Assembly: GCA_022709775.1 (NCBI GenBank)
Contig: JAKLIE010000003.1
Location: 1-17,606 of the forward strand
Reading direction: 5' to 3'
Origin: Pseudomonadota bacterium
Lineage (GTDB): Bacteria; Pseudomonadota; Gammaproteobacteria; Burkholderiales; Casimicrobiaceae
DNA: 17,606 bases
Within the stretch, counting starts at the first letter, position 1. Every line of letters begins with the position of its first letter. The notes beneath the pieces were generated by a model. The model was not told where the DNA came from. It made no database searches and was given only the letters and a program-made list of their open reading frames with translations. A program made the position numbers and the translations under genes. Shown one piece after another: positions 1 to 7,590 of this stretch.

Positions 1-189
1 GCCTCCGTCAGCGCAGGATCGCCTCACCCCCGCCCCTCTCCCCGAGGGAGAGGGGAGATTCGTGCCTCCGTCAGCGCAGGATCGCCTCACCCCCGCCTCT
101 CTCCCCGAGGGAGAGGGGAGATTCGTGCCTCCGTCAGCGCAGGATCGCCTCACCCCCGCCTCTCTCCCCGAGGGAGAGGGGAGATTCGC
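1..189. repeat. Three tandem 63-bp repeats, each with a strong hairpin
   Basis: Units start at positions 1, 64 and 127. They are nearly identical: the first differs from the second at one base (C at 35, T at 98), and the third diverges only in its last bases (around 189). Each unit contains a GC-rich inverted repeat with arms CTCTCCC and GGGAGAG around a CGA loop; in copy 1 the arms extend to a perfect 10 bp. Because 63 is a multiple of three, the array stays open in frame with the downstream dehydrogenase, but it is not plausible coding sequence. Similar CTCTCCC..GGGAGAG palindromes are common dispersed intergenic repeats in proteobacteria (from memory). The array may act as a terminator or mRNA stabiliser for the gene left of the window. 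It may extend beyond position 1. Confidence 0.9.
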
Positions 190-223
190 GATCACGTGCC
201 CGGCGGCGTGTGATGGAGACGAT

Positions 224-3016
224 GTGAACGCTCCGCACGAAGCCTCCGTCGCCGCGCGCACGATCGCGTTCAGGCTGAACGGCGTCGAAGCGACGGCGGC
301 CCCCGGCGAGACGATCCTCGAGGTCGCCGACCGCCTCGGCGTTCCGGTTCCGCGGCTGTGCCACAAGCCCGGCCTGCGCCCGGACGGCAACTGCCGCTCG
401 TGCGTGGTCGAGATCAAGGGCGAGCGCGTCCTCGCGCCGTCGTGCTGCCGCGCGCCGACGCCGGGGATGGAGATCGCGACCGACAGCCCGCGCGCCGTGC
501 ACGCGCAGAGGACGGTCGTCGAGCTGCTCGTCTCCGACGTTCCGGAGCGCGTCTACAAGCCGGAGTCGGAGCTCGAGCACTGGCGCGCGAAGCTCGGCAT
601 CGGCGAGCCGCGGTTCCCCGCCCGCGAGCAGCCCGCCGCCGACCTCTCGCACCCGGCGATGGCGGTCAACCTCGACGCGTGCATCCAATGCACGCGCTGC
701 GTGCGCGCATGCCGCGAGGCGCAGGTCAACGACGTGATCGGCTACGCGCACCGCGGCGCGCACTCGGCGATCGTGTTCGACCTGGACGACCCGATGGGCG
801 AATCCTCCTGCGTCGCCTGCGGCGAATGCGTGCAGGCTTGCCCGACCGGCGCGCTCGCGCCCGCGCGCGACGCCTACCTCGCGCCGGTGGACCGGAAGGT
901 GTCGTCGGTGTGCCCGTACTGCGGCGTCGGCTGCCAGATCACCTACCACGTGCACGACAACGCGATCGTGCGCGTCGAGGGGCGCGACGGTCCGGCGAAC
1001 CGCGAGCGGCTGTGCGTCAAGGGACGCTTCGGCTTCGACTACGTCTCGCACCCGCAGCGGCTCACGAAGCCGCTGATCCGCCGCGAAGGCGTGCCCAAGG
1101 ACGCGCACGCGGCCGTCGATCCGGCGAACCCGCTCGCGCTGTTCCGCGAGGCCTCGTGGGAGGAGGCGATGGCGCGTGCGAGCGGCACGCTCGTCCGCAT
1201 CCGGGATGCGCACGGACCGCGCGCGCTCGCCGGCTTCGGGTCGGCGAAGGGCAGCAACGAGGAGGCGTACCTGTTCCAGAAGCTGGTACGCACCGGCTTC
1301 GGCTCGAACAACGTCGACCACTGCACGCGGCTGTGCCACGCGTCGAGCGTCGCGGCGCTGCTCGAGGGCATCGGCTCGGGCGCCGTGTCCAACCCGGTGA
1401 TGGACGTTCTGCAGGCCGACGTCGTGCTGCTCATCGGCGCGAACCCGGTCGTCAACCACCCGGTTGCGGCCACGTGGATCAAGAATGCGGTCGAGCGCGG
1501 CACGCGGCTGGTGCTGGCCGACCCGCGGCGCTCCGAGCTCGCCCGCCACGCGTGGCGGTACCTGCAGTTCAAGCCTGACACCGACGTCGCGCTGCTGAAC
1601 GCGATGATGCACACGATCGTCGAGGAAGGGCTCGTCGACCGGACGTTCGTCGCCGACCGCACGACCGGCTACGACGAGATCGCGCGGAACGTCGCGGCGT
1701 TCAGCCCCGAGGCGATGGCGGAGGTGTGCGGGATACCCGCCGCGACGATCCGGGACGTGGCGCGCGCGTTCGCGACCTCGCGCGCGTCGATGATCCTGTG
1801 GGGGATGGGCATCTCGCAGCACGTGCACGGCACCGACAACGCGCGCTGCCTGATCGCGCTCGCGATGATCACCGGGCAGATCGGGCGGCCCGGCACCGGA
1901 CTGCACCCGCTGCGCGGGCAGAACAACGTGCAGGGCGCCTCGGACGCCGGCCTGATCCCGATGATGTTCCCCGACTACCGGCGCGTCGACGACGCCGTCG
2001 CGCGGCCGCTGTTCGAGGCGCTGTGGGGCAAGGCGCTCGACCCGAAGCCGGGCCTCACCGTCGTCGAGATCGTGAACGCCGCGTACGCGGGCGACATCCG
2101 CGGCATGTACGTGATGGGCGAGAACCCGGCGATGTCCGATCCGGACGCGGGCCACGCCCGCGAGGCGCTCGCGAAGCTCGAGATGCTGGTCGTGCAGGAC
2201 ATCTTCCTCACCGAGACCTGCTACCTCGCCGACGTCGTGCTCCCGGCCTCGGCGTTCCCGGAGAAGACCGGCACGTTCACCAACACCGACCGCACCGTGC
2301 AGCTCGGACGCCGGGCGCTCGACCCGCCGGGCGACGCGCGCCAGGACCTCGAGATCATCGTCGACATGGGCCGACGGCTCGGCCTGGACTGGCACTACGC
2401 CGGCGCGCGCGACGTGTTCGACGAGATGCGCAAGGCGATGCCGTCGATCGCGGGCATCACGTGGGAGCGCCTCGAGCGCGAACACTCGGTGACCTACCCT
2501 TGCGAGCACGAAGGCGATCCGGGCACGCCGGTCGTGTTCACCGAGCGCTTTCCCACCGCCACGGGCAAGGCGCGCCTCGTGGCCGCCGGACTGATCCGCG
2601 CGGCCGAGCAGCCGGACCGCGAGTATCCGTGGGTGCTGATCACCGGCCGGCAGCTCGAGCACTGGCACACGGGCAGCATGACGCGCCGCACCGGGGTGCT
2701 CGACGCGATCGAACCCTCGCCGGTGGCGTCGATGCATCCCGACGACCTCGCGGAGCTCGGCGTCGCGCCGGGCGGCACGATCACCGTCGCCTCGCGCCGC
2801 GGCGAGGTTTCGCTGTCCGCACGCGCGGACGACGGCACGCCGCGCGGCGCGATCTTCCTGCCGTTCTGCTACCACGAGGCCGCGGCGAACCTGCTCACGA
2901 ATCCCGCGCTCGACCCGTTCGGCAAGATCCCCGAGTTCAAGTACTGCGCGGTGCGCGTCGCCGCGGGCGGCGCGCTGCGCGAGCGGGTCGGGTACGGCGT
3001 CGCGGCCGCGGACTGA
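224..3016 (+). CDS. Formate dehydrogenase alpha subunit (Mo/W-bisPGD, Fe-S)
   Basis: Catalytic subunit of a cytoplasmic molybdenum or tungsten formate dehydrogenase, oxidising formate to CO2 and passing electrons through Fe-S clusters to a partner, probably an NAD-reducing subunit. The chosen start is GTG 224, preceded by GGAG (215-218) at 5-nt spacing, giving 930 aa; an earlier in-frame ATG at 62 lies in the repeats. Visible in order: N-terminal [2Fe-2S] ferredoxin domain (Cys46, 57, 60, 74); two [4Fe-4S] ferredoxin motifs (Cys153/156/159/163 and Cys196/199/202/206); MopB [4Fe-4S] motif (Cys230/233/237/264); the active-site stretch NNVDHCTRLCHASS, where Cys371-His372 align with the Sec/Cys-His pair of formate dehydrogenases; and a C-terminal molydopterin-dinucleotide-binding domain (about 800-915). 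It is a Cys enzyme, not a Sec one. The HxxxCxxCxxxxxC motif of canonical FdsA/NuoG is not seen. No beta, gamma, fdhD or fdsC/D gene lies in the window; partners could be upstream of position 1. Confidence 0.93.
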   Translation: MNAPHEASVAARTIAFRLNGVEATAAPGETILEVADRLGVPVPRLCHKPGLRPDGNCRSCVVEIKGERVLAPSCCRAPTPGMEIATDSPRAVHAQRTVVELLVSDVPERVYKPESELEHWRAKLGIGEPRFPAREQPAADLSHPAMAVNLDACIQCTRCVRACREAQVNDVIGYAHRGAHSAIVFDLDDPMGESSCVACGECVQACPTGALAPARDAYLAPVDRKVSSVCPYCGVGCQITYHVHDNAIVRVEGRDGPANRERLCVKGRFGFDYVSHPQRLTKPLIRREGVPKDAHAAVDPANPLALFREASWEEAMARASGTLVRIRDAHGPRALAGFGSAKGSNEEAYLFQKLVRTGFGSNNVDHCTRLCHASSVAALLEGIGSGAVSNPVMDVLQADVVLLIGANPVVNHPVAATWIKNAVERGTRLVLADPRRSELARHAWRYLQFKPDTDVALLNAMMHTIVEEGLVDRTFVADRTTGYDEIARNVAAFSPEAMAEVCGIPAATIRDVARAFATSRASMILWGMGISQHVHGTDNARCLIALAMITGQIGRPGTGLHPLRGQNNVQGASDAGLIPMMFPDYRRVDDAVARPLFEALWGKALDPKPGLTVVEIVNAAYAGDIRGMYVMGENPAMSDPDAGHAREALAKLEMLVVQDIFLTETCYLADVVLPASAFPEKTGTFTNTDRTVQLGRRALDPPGDARQDLEIIVDMGRRLGLDWHYAGARDVFDEMRKAMPSIAGITWERLEREHSVTYPCEHEGDPGTPVVFTERFPTATGKARLVAAGLIRAAEQPDREYPWVLITGRQLEHWHTGSMTRRTGVLDAIEPSPVASMHPDDLAELGVAPGGTITVASRRGEVSLSARADDGTPRGAIFLPFCYHEAAANLLTNPALDPFGKIPEFKYCAVRVAAGGALRERVGYGVAAAD

Positions 3017-3088
3017 CCGGCGGTTCGGAACCTCCGTCGCCCGGGCGGGACGGGCATCGATGCGGCGGTCGCGACCGGTCCGGTCCTG

Positions 3089-3107
3089 GTCGTCGTGTGC
3101 CGACGAC
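3089..3107. terminator. Hairpin between convergent genes (candidate terminator)
   Basis: A 7-bp perfect stem (GTCGTCG / CGACGAC, 5-nt loop TGTGC) lies in the 96-bp gap between the formate dehydrogenase stop and the glycosyltransferase stop on the opposite strand. There is no T-tract on either side, so intrinsic termination is a weak inference from position. Confidence 0.3.
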
Positions 3108-3112
3108 GCCCG

Positions 3113-5149
3113 TCAGCGCACGACCAGCTCGTAGACGTGGATGTGTGCGCCCTCGACGGGCTGCGGCCGCGCGTCGTCGATCGTCACGCGGATCTCGCGC
3201 ACGTCCTCGACCGGCGGCGCGAACGCAAGGTGCGGCCGGGGAACGACGCCGGGCACGCCTTCGAACCGGCCGTCGATCGTGTGGCGGCGACCCGCCCCGT
3301 CGATGGCCGTCACCGCGATCCCGTAGCGCGGCATGTAGCCCAGCACGAGGTCGACCGACGCGACGCTCGCCGGTCGCGCCCAGGCGACCTCGAAACCGAA
3401 CGGATTGTCGCGCGCGCCGCGCATCAGCGTCGTCTCGTTGCCGTCGAAGATGTCGGCGGCGTTGCCCATGTCGAGCGGATGATGCCGCACCCGCACCGGC
3501 CCGGCGGCCGTGCTCACCGTGACTTCCTCCGAGAGCGGCGCCGTGGCGGGCGCGCGCGCGACTGCGATCGTGGCGGAGGCATCCGCGGCGGCGAACGCTG
3601 CCGAGGTCTCGTCGGAGCATGCGGTCGGCGGGGCCTCGCCAGGCGGAAGCGCGGCCGAGCGGAAGATGGGAAGCCCGCCCGGACTCGCGTGCACGTCGGT
3701 GCGCAGCGCGCCCGCGCATTCGCAGAGCTTCGACGACGGAAGCGGCGACGACGGTCGCCAGACCAGCACGCCCGGACGCGCGAGCGCGGCGAAGCGCGCA
3801 CAGTCGAGCTCGGCGGCGCGGATCTCGTCGATGCGCGAGCCGGGCACGGACAGGTACTGGACGCTCTTGATCTCCGGCACCCCCAGCGGCCCCCAGCCGG
3901 TGTCGACGAGATAGGCATGCGTTCCGGCAGGCAGCGTCGCGAGATGCCGCGCGATCGGACGCGCGACCTCGGTGTTGTCCCACGGCAGGCCCGCGGGATA
4001 GACGACGAAGTAGCGATGCAGGTTGATGGCCACGATCGCAGCCAGCGCCGCTGCGAGCGAGAGTGCCGCCACGCGCTTCGAGGCGTGGCGGGACGCCGTC
4101 TCGTATCCCCACCACAGTCCGCCGGCCACGAGCAGGTAGGCGAACGGCGCCGCGGCGACCGTCCGGCCGGCGCTCGGCACGTCGGCGGCGGCCGTCATGA
4201 ACGACGGCAGCTGCAAGGCCAGGAACGCGCCGACGACGATCGCGCCTGTCGCGCGTCGCGCGACCAGCAGCCACCAGACGATGCCGAAGAGCATCGCCAC
4301 GCCGGACAGCGGGTCGAGATGCGGCAGCGCCTGCGAATTGACGCGAACGTTGGCGTCGCCGCGAACGAGGGGGGCGGCAAGGCCGCGCACGACGTTGGAC
4401 GCGATCTCCGCCGGACCGGCGGCGGCGGCGCGCGCGAAGTGACCGACACGGACGTCCGACCAGTGCGCCAGCGTGGCCCATGCAATCGGAACGGCGGCGA
4501 CGACCAGTGCCAGCGCGAACAGCAGTGCCACCGGCCGAGGCACGCGTCCCTTCCACACGCCGGCCAGCACGACGGCGGCGACCACCGCGGGCAGCATGAA
4601 CGTCGCGCCGTACGCGTACAGCCCGGCGGCGCTGACGACGCCGCAGGCGACGGCACGGATGCGCGCGCGCTCGTCCGCACGCTGCAGCGCCATTGCCAGC
4701 GCCATCGCGGAGACGGTCAGCAGGAACGGCAGCGGGTGCTGGTCGCCCAGCCGGCTCAGCGCGAGGAACCACGACCCCGTTCCCGCCACGATCACCGTGA
4801 GCCACGCGAAAGCCCGGTCGGGATGGAGGCGGCGCGCGAGCACGTGGAGCGCCGCGAGACCGGCGAGGCTCAGGCCCGCGCCCAGGAGCTTGTACGCGAG
4901 GTAGCTTGCCCCGCCGCCGGGCAGAAGCGCGGCAGCGACCAGCGGATGGAGCGGCCCGACGCCGAGAGAATAGAGGGTCGGAGGAAAGTCTCCGTTGCGC
5001 ACCGCGAGCGCGTACTCGTGAAGCGTCGAGATGTCCCCGTACCACTCGCCCGGCAGCGAGTCGAGACCCGCGAGCCGCACGGCAACGACCACCGCAACGA
5101 CGATCGCGCCGATCGCGGCGGTCGGTGTGCGCTTCGGTCGGGCGGGCAT
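3113..5149 (-). CDS. GT-C type membrane glycosyltransferase with C-terminal beta-rich domain
   Basis: Predicted polytopic inner-membrane glycosyltransferase that uses a polyprenyl-phosphate-linked sugar, similar in layout to the GT39/PMT and ArnT class. ATG 5149 gives 678 aa; the longer open frame upstream is low-complexity Arg/Pro/Ala sequence without family character. No good Shine-Dalgarno is seen. Residues 11-29 form the first membrane helix. The following periplasmic loop has GEWYGD (34-39), where Asp39 is a candidate for the catalytic acidic residue of GT-C enzymes. About ten further hydrophobic segments run to about residue 377. A soluble part follows, and residues about 555-678 look like a discoidin/carbohydrate-binding beta-sandwich (DGNETT at 569-574, then alternating beta strands). 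The gene is divergent from the DprE1/DprE2-like pair, so its donor may be polyprenylphosphoryl-arabinose (inference). Acceptor and sugar are unknown. Confidence 0.75.
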   Translation of the reverse strand: MPARPKRTPTAAIGAIVVAVVVAVRLAGLDSLPGEWYGDISTLHEYALAVRNGDFPPTLYSLGVGPLHPLVAAALLPGGGASYLAYKLLGAGLSLAGLAALHVLARRLHPDRAFAWLTVIVAGTGSWFLALSRLGDQHPLPFLLTVSAMALAMALQRADERARIRAVACGVVSAAGLYAYGATFMLPAVVAAVVLAGVWKGRVPRPVALLFALALVVAAVPIAWATLAHWSDVRVGHFARAAAAGPAEIASNVVRGLAAPLVRGDANVRVNSQALPHLDPLSGVAMLFGIVWWLLVARRATGAIVVGAFLALQLPSFMTAAADVPSAGRTVAAAPFAYLLVAGGLWWGYETASRHASKRVAALSLAAALAAIVAINLHRYFVVYPAGLPWDNTEVARPIARHLATLPAGTHAYLVDTGWGPLGVPEIKSVQYLSVPGSRIDEIRAAELDCARFAALARPGVLVWRPSSPLPSSKLCECAGALRTDVHASPGGLPIFRSAALPPGEAPPTACSDETSAAFAAADASATIAVARAPATAPLSEEVTVSTAAGPVRVRHHPLDMGNAADIFDGNETTLMRGARDNPFGFEVAWARPASVASVDLVLGYMPRYGIAVTAIDGAGRRHTIDGRFEGVPGVVPRPHLAFAPPVEDVREIRVTIDDARPQPVEGAHIHVYELVVR

Positions 5150-5471
5150 GTCGCGGTGCGTCGGTGGCGACGCAGGAGCGTCGGGGGATCGCGGACGGGG
5201 CAGGGCGGACGGCAGGCGGAAGCGGCGCCGGGCAAACCGCAAGGCCGCGACGTTGCGGGCGCATTCTATCCTGCCCGCCGTACCGCCGGCGCCCGCGCGT
5301 CCGTCGCGCGGCGACGACGCTGCGCCGGCGCGTCGCGGCGCGGTCGCGTACGGTATGCTCGCCTTGCCGCGGCCGGACATGGGGACGGAGCGACGTCGGC
5401 GGCGGTGCAGGCCGGGGCCGCGGCCATTCCGCACGTCAGCGGGCGGCAGCGCCTGCGTCATTCGATTCTCG
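5150..5471. promoter_or_regulatory. Divergent intergenic region, candidate promoters
   Basis: This 322-bp stretch separates the glycosyltransferase (minus) from the DprE1-like gene (plus) and must hold both promoters unless they are internal. Candidate -10 boxes are TATGCT (5354-5359, plus) and TAGAAT (minus, 5268-5263); neither has a recognisable -35. The minus-strand box sits in the 12-nt AT-richer spacer of an inverted repeat GCGGGC (5255-5260) / GCCCGC (5273-5278), which could be an operator. Open frames across it are compositional shadows. I see no gene here. Confidence 0.35.
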
Positions 5472-6821
5472 ATGACCGACCTTACCCACACGCTGTCCCC
5501 GCCGACCGCCCGCGACGCCGGAATCGATGCCGACGCATCGAGCTGGGGCCGCTATCCCGGATATCCCCAGCAGCGCCACCGGCTCTGGTGGCCGAACGAC
5601 CCGTTGCCGTGGTCATCGCGCGGCGGCGTGCTTCCCCGCGGGCTCGGCAGGAGCTACGGCGACAGCTGCCTCGCGCATGGCGGGACGCTGGTCGACGTCA
5701 CCCCGTGTGCACGCCTGCTCGAGCTCGACACCGACGCGGGCCTGATGACGGCCGAGGCCGGTGCGAGCCTCGGGGCGATCGCCGCGGCCGTCCTGCCGCA
5801 TGGGTGGTATCCGCCCGTGGTTCCCGGCACGCGCCACGTCACGCTGGGCGGCGCCATCGCGAACGACATCCACGGCAAGAACCACTGGTCCGCCGGATCG
5901 TTCGGATGCCACGTCAGAAGCATCGAGCTGCGGCGCAGCGATCGTCCGGCGCCGGTCCGCCTCGCGCCCGGTGATCCGATGTTCGCCGCCACGATCGGCG
6001 GCATCGGACTCACCGGCATCATCGCGAGCGCGACGATCGCGCTCGCGCGCGTCCCCGGTCCCGGCATCGTCAGTCGCGCGCGGACGTTCGGGTCGTGGGA
6101 CGACTATTTCGGACAATCGGAGGAAGCGACTCGCGCCCACGCGCATTCGGTCGAGTGGTTCGCGCCGGGCGCGCGAGGCACGGTTCGCGGCGCCTTCAAG
6201 CTCGGCGATCCCGCTTCGGGGCCCGCGCACTGGAACGCGGAGCCCTCGACGTGGGGCGTCGTCCCCTTCGATCTCCCCGCGGCCGCGACGAGCGGCCCCG
6301 CGATCGCCGCGTTCAATGCGGTCTACTTGCGCGCCTGCGCGCGGGCGGCGCGCCGCCCGCAACTCGTCCCGGTGTGGCCGTTCATGCATCCGCTCGACGG
6401 CTGCAGGCGCGTGAACCGGATCTACGGGCGGCGCGGCTTCCTGCAGTATCACTTCGTCGTGCCGCGAGGGGCGGACCGGACGGAAGTGCCGGCGATCCTC
6501 GCCACGATCGCCGACCGGGGAATGCGCGTGTTCCTGCCGGTCATGAAGCAGTTCGGACCGGTCGCCTCGCCCGGGTTGCTGTCGTTCCCGCTGCCCGGCA
6601 CCTCGGTCGCACTCGACTTTCCCTGGCAGGGCGATCGCCTGTTCCGCCTGCTGGACGAGCTCGACGCGCGCGTGGCCGACTGCGGGGGTCGCGTCTACAT
6701 CGCGAAGGACGCGCGGATGTCCGGCCAGGCGTTTCGCCGCTTCTATCCGCGCTGGGAAGAGCTCGAACGCCATCGCGATCCGGCCATCCGGTCGCACTTC
6801 TGGCAGCGGGTGACGCGGTGA
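5472..6821 (+). CDS. dprE1: DprE1-like FAD-dependent decaprenylphosphoryl-ribose 2-oxidase
   Basis: Predicted flavoenzyme (449 aa) oxidising the 2-OH of polyprenylphosphoryl-beta-D-ribose to the 2-keto sugar, first half of the epimerisation to the arabinose form. Start ATG 5472 matches the family N-terminus; the frame is open further upstream without conservation. The FAD-binding PCMH fold shows LPRGLGRSYGDSCL near the start, then PGTRHVTLGGAIAND and IHGKNHWSAGSFG, closely following mycobacterial DprE1 from memory; His134 corresponds to DprE1 His132. The C-terminal half keeps FLQYHF (Tyr326, equivalent to Tyr314), a KQFGP motif and YIAKDAR (Lys412, equivalent to Lys418). Where M. tuberculosis DprE1 has Cys387 (ICVDFP), this protein has Ala380 (VALDFP). 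Its stop overlaps the next gene's start, so the two are translationally coupled. A general aldonolactone oxidase is a less likely alternative because the match is DprE1-specific along the whole length. Confidence 0.85.
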   Translation: MTDLTHTLSPPTARDAGIDADASSWGRYPGYPQQRHRLWWPNDPLPWSSRGGVLPRGLGRSYGDSCLAHGGTLVDVTPCARLLELDTDAGLMTAEAGASLGAIAAAVLPHGWYPPVVPGTRHVTLGGAIANDIHGKNHWSAGSFGCHVRSIELRRSDRPAPVRLAPGDPMFAATIGGIGLTGIIASATIALARVPGPGIVSRARTFGSWDDYFGQSEEATRAHAHSVEWFAPGARGTVRGAFKLGDPASGPAHWNAEPSTWGVVPFDLPAAATSGPAIAAFNAVYLRACARAARRPQLVPVWPFMHPLDGCRRVNRIYGRRGFLQYHFVVPRGADRTEVPAILATIADRGMRVFLPVMKQFGPVASPGLLSFPLPGTSVALDFPWQGDRLFRLLDELDARVADCGGRVYIAKDARMSGQAFRRFYPRWEELERHRDPAIRSHFWQRVTR

Positions 6822-7567
6822 CCGGTACGGGCCTGCGAATCGCCGTGTTCGGCGCCACCTCCGCGCTCGCGCAGGCGGCCATACGCCGCTGGGCGGCGCA
6901 GGGCGCCTCGCTGGTGCTGGTCGCGCGGGACGCCGGTCGGCTCGAAGCGGTCGCGGCCGACGCGCTCGTGCACGGCGCGGCGGCCGTCGAGCGGCAGGTC
7001 GCCGACTTCTCGGCCGCGGCGCGAATGCCGGACGTCGCCGCGAATGCCTGGAATGTCCGCGAGGGCCTCGACGTCGCATTGCTGGCATGGGGCTCGCTGT
7101 CGGATCAGGCGCGCGCGCAGCGCGACGTCGGCTACCTCGCCGCCGAGCTCGAGGTCAACTTCGTCGCGTTCGCGTGCCTCGCCGAGGCGCTCGCCGGACG
7201 CATGCGCGCACAGGGCGGCGGGACGATCGGCCTGATCGGCTCAGTCGCGGGCGATCGCGCGCGCGCCGGGCACTACGCCTACGCCTCGGCGAAGGCGGGC
7301 CTCGACGCCTACGCGCGCGGCCTGCGCGCCGCCTGTCGCCCGCATGGGGTGCACGTCGTCCTGATCAAGCCCGGCCCGACCGCGTCGCCGATGACCGCGC
7401 ACCTGCGCCCCGGCCTGCTGTGGGGCACGCCCGAGGCCGCGGGCGATGCGATCGTCGCCGCGATCGCCGCGCGGCGCGCCGTGCGCTACGTGCCCGCGTA
7501 CTGGCGCGCGATCATGTTCGTCGTCCGCCTGCTTCCCGACGCCCTCGCCTCCCGGCTCAAGGCCTGA
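6818..7567 (+). CDS. dprE2: DprE2-like short-chain dehydrogenase/reductase
   Basis: Predicted NAD(P)H-dependent reductase (249 aa) that would reduce the 2-keto sugar made by the preceding flavoenzyme to polyprenylphosphoryl-D-arabinofuranose. GTG 6818 overlaps the upstream TGA by 4 bp (GTGA). The Rossmann motif is GATSALA (residues 12-18), a degenerate glycine motif common in this SDR branch. Catalytic residues are Ser142, Tyr155 and Lys159 (YASAK). Similarity to mycobacterial DprE2 is visible along the length: a fully conserved MRAQG before the central strand, AGDRARAGHYAYASAKAGLD, then KPGPTASPMTAHL and a C-terminal VPAYWRAIMFVVRLLP that parallels the DprE2 tail. The neighbouring DprE1-like gene strongly supports the assignment; on sequence alone it could be another SDR. 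Confidence 0.82.
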   Translation: MTGTGLRIAVFGATSALAQAAIRRWAAQGASLVLVARDAGRLEAVAADALVHGAAAVERQVADFSAAARMPDVAANAWNVREGLDVALLAWGSLSDQARAQRDVGYLAAELEVNFVAFACLAEALAGRMRAQGGGTIGLIGSVAGDRARAGHYAYASAKAGLDAYARGLRAACRPHGVHVVLIKPGPTASPMTAHLRPGLLWGTPEAAGDAIVAAIAARRAVRYVPAYWRAIMFVVRLLPDALASRLKA

Positions 7568-7574
7568 CGATCCG

Positions 7575-7590
7575 CGGCGACGGCTCGCCG
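7575..7590. terminator. Hairpin between converging stop codons
   Basis: Perfect 6-bp stem CGGCGA / TCGCCG with loop CGGC fills the 23-bp gap between the DprE2-like stop (7567) and the TauE-like stop (7591, minus). No T-tract follows on either strand, so a bidirectional terminator is only a positional inference. Confidence 0.4.

Noticed and set aside
1..189. CRISPR array
   Set aside because: The repeats are directly abutting 63-bp units with no unique spacers and no cas genes nearby.
62..223. Upstream ATG start for the formate dehydrogenase
   Set aside because: The extra residues are encoded by the tandem hairpin repeats and repeat themselves; GTG 224 has a good Shine-Dalgarno and fits the domain boundary.
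134..2875. Minus-strand 913-codon open frame opposite the formate dehydrogenase
   Set aside because: It is Arg/His/Ala/Val-rich with no recognisable domain and mirrors the codon bias of the real gene; a high-GC shadow.
3095..5974. Plus-strand 959-codon open frame across the glycosyltransferase
   Set aside because: Low-complexity Arg-rich translation, antisense to a gene with clear membrane helices and overlapping the DprE1-like gene.
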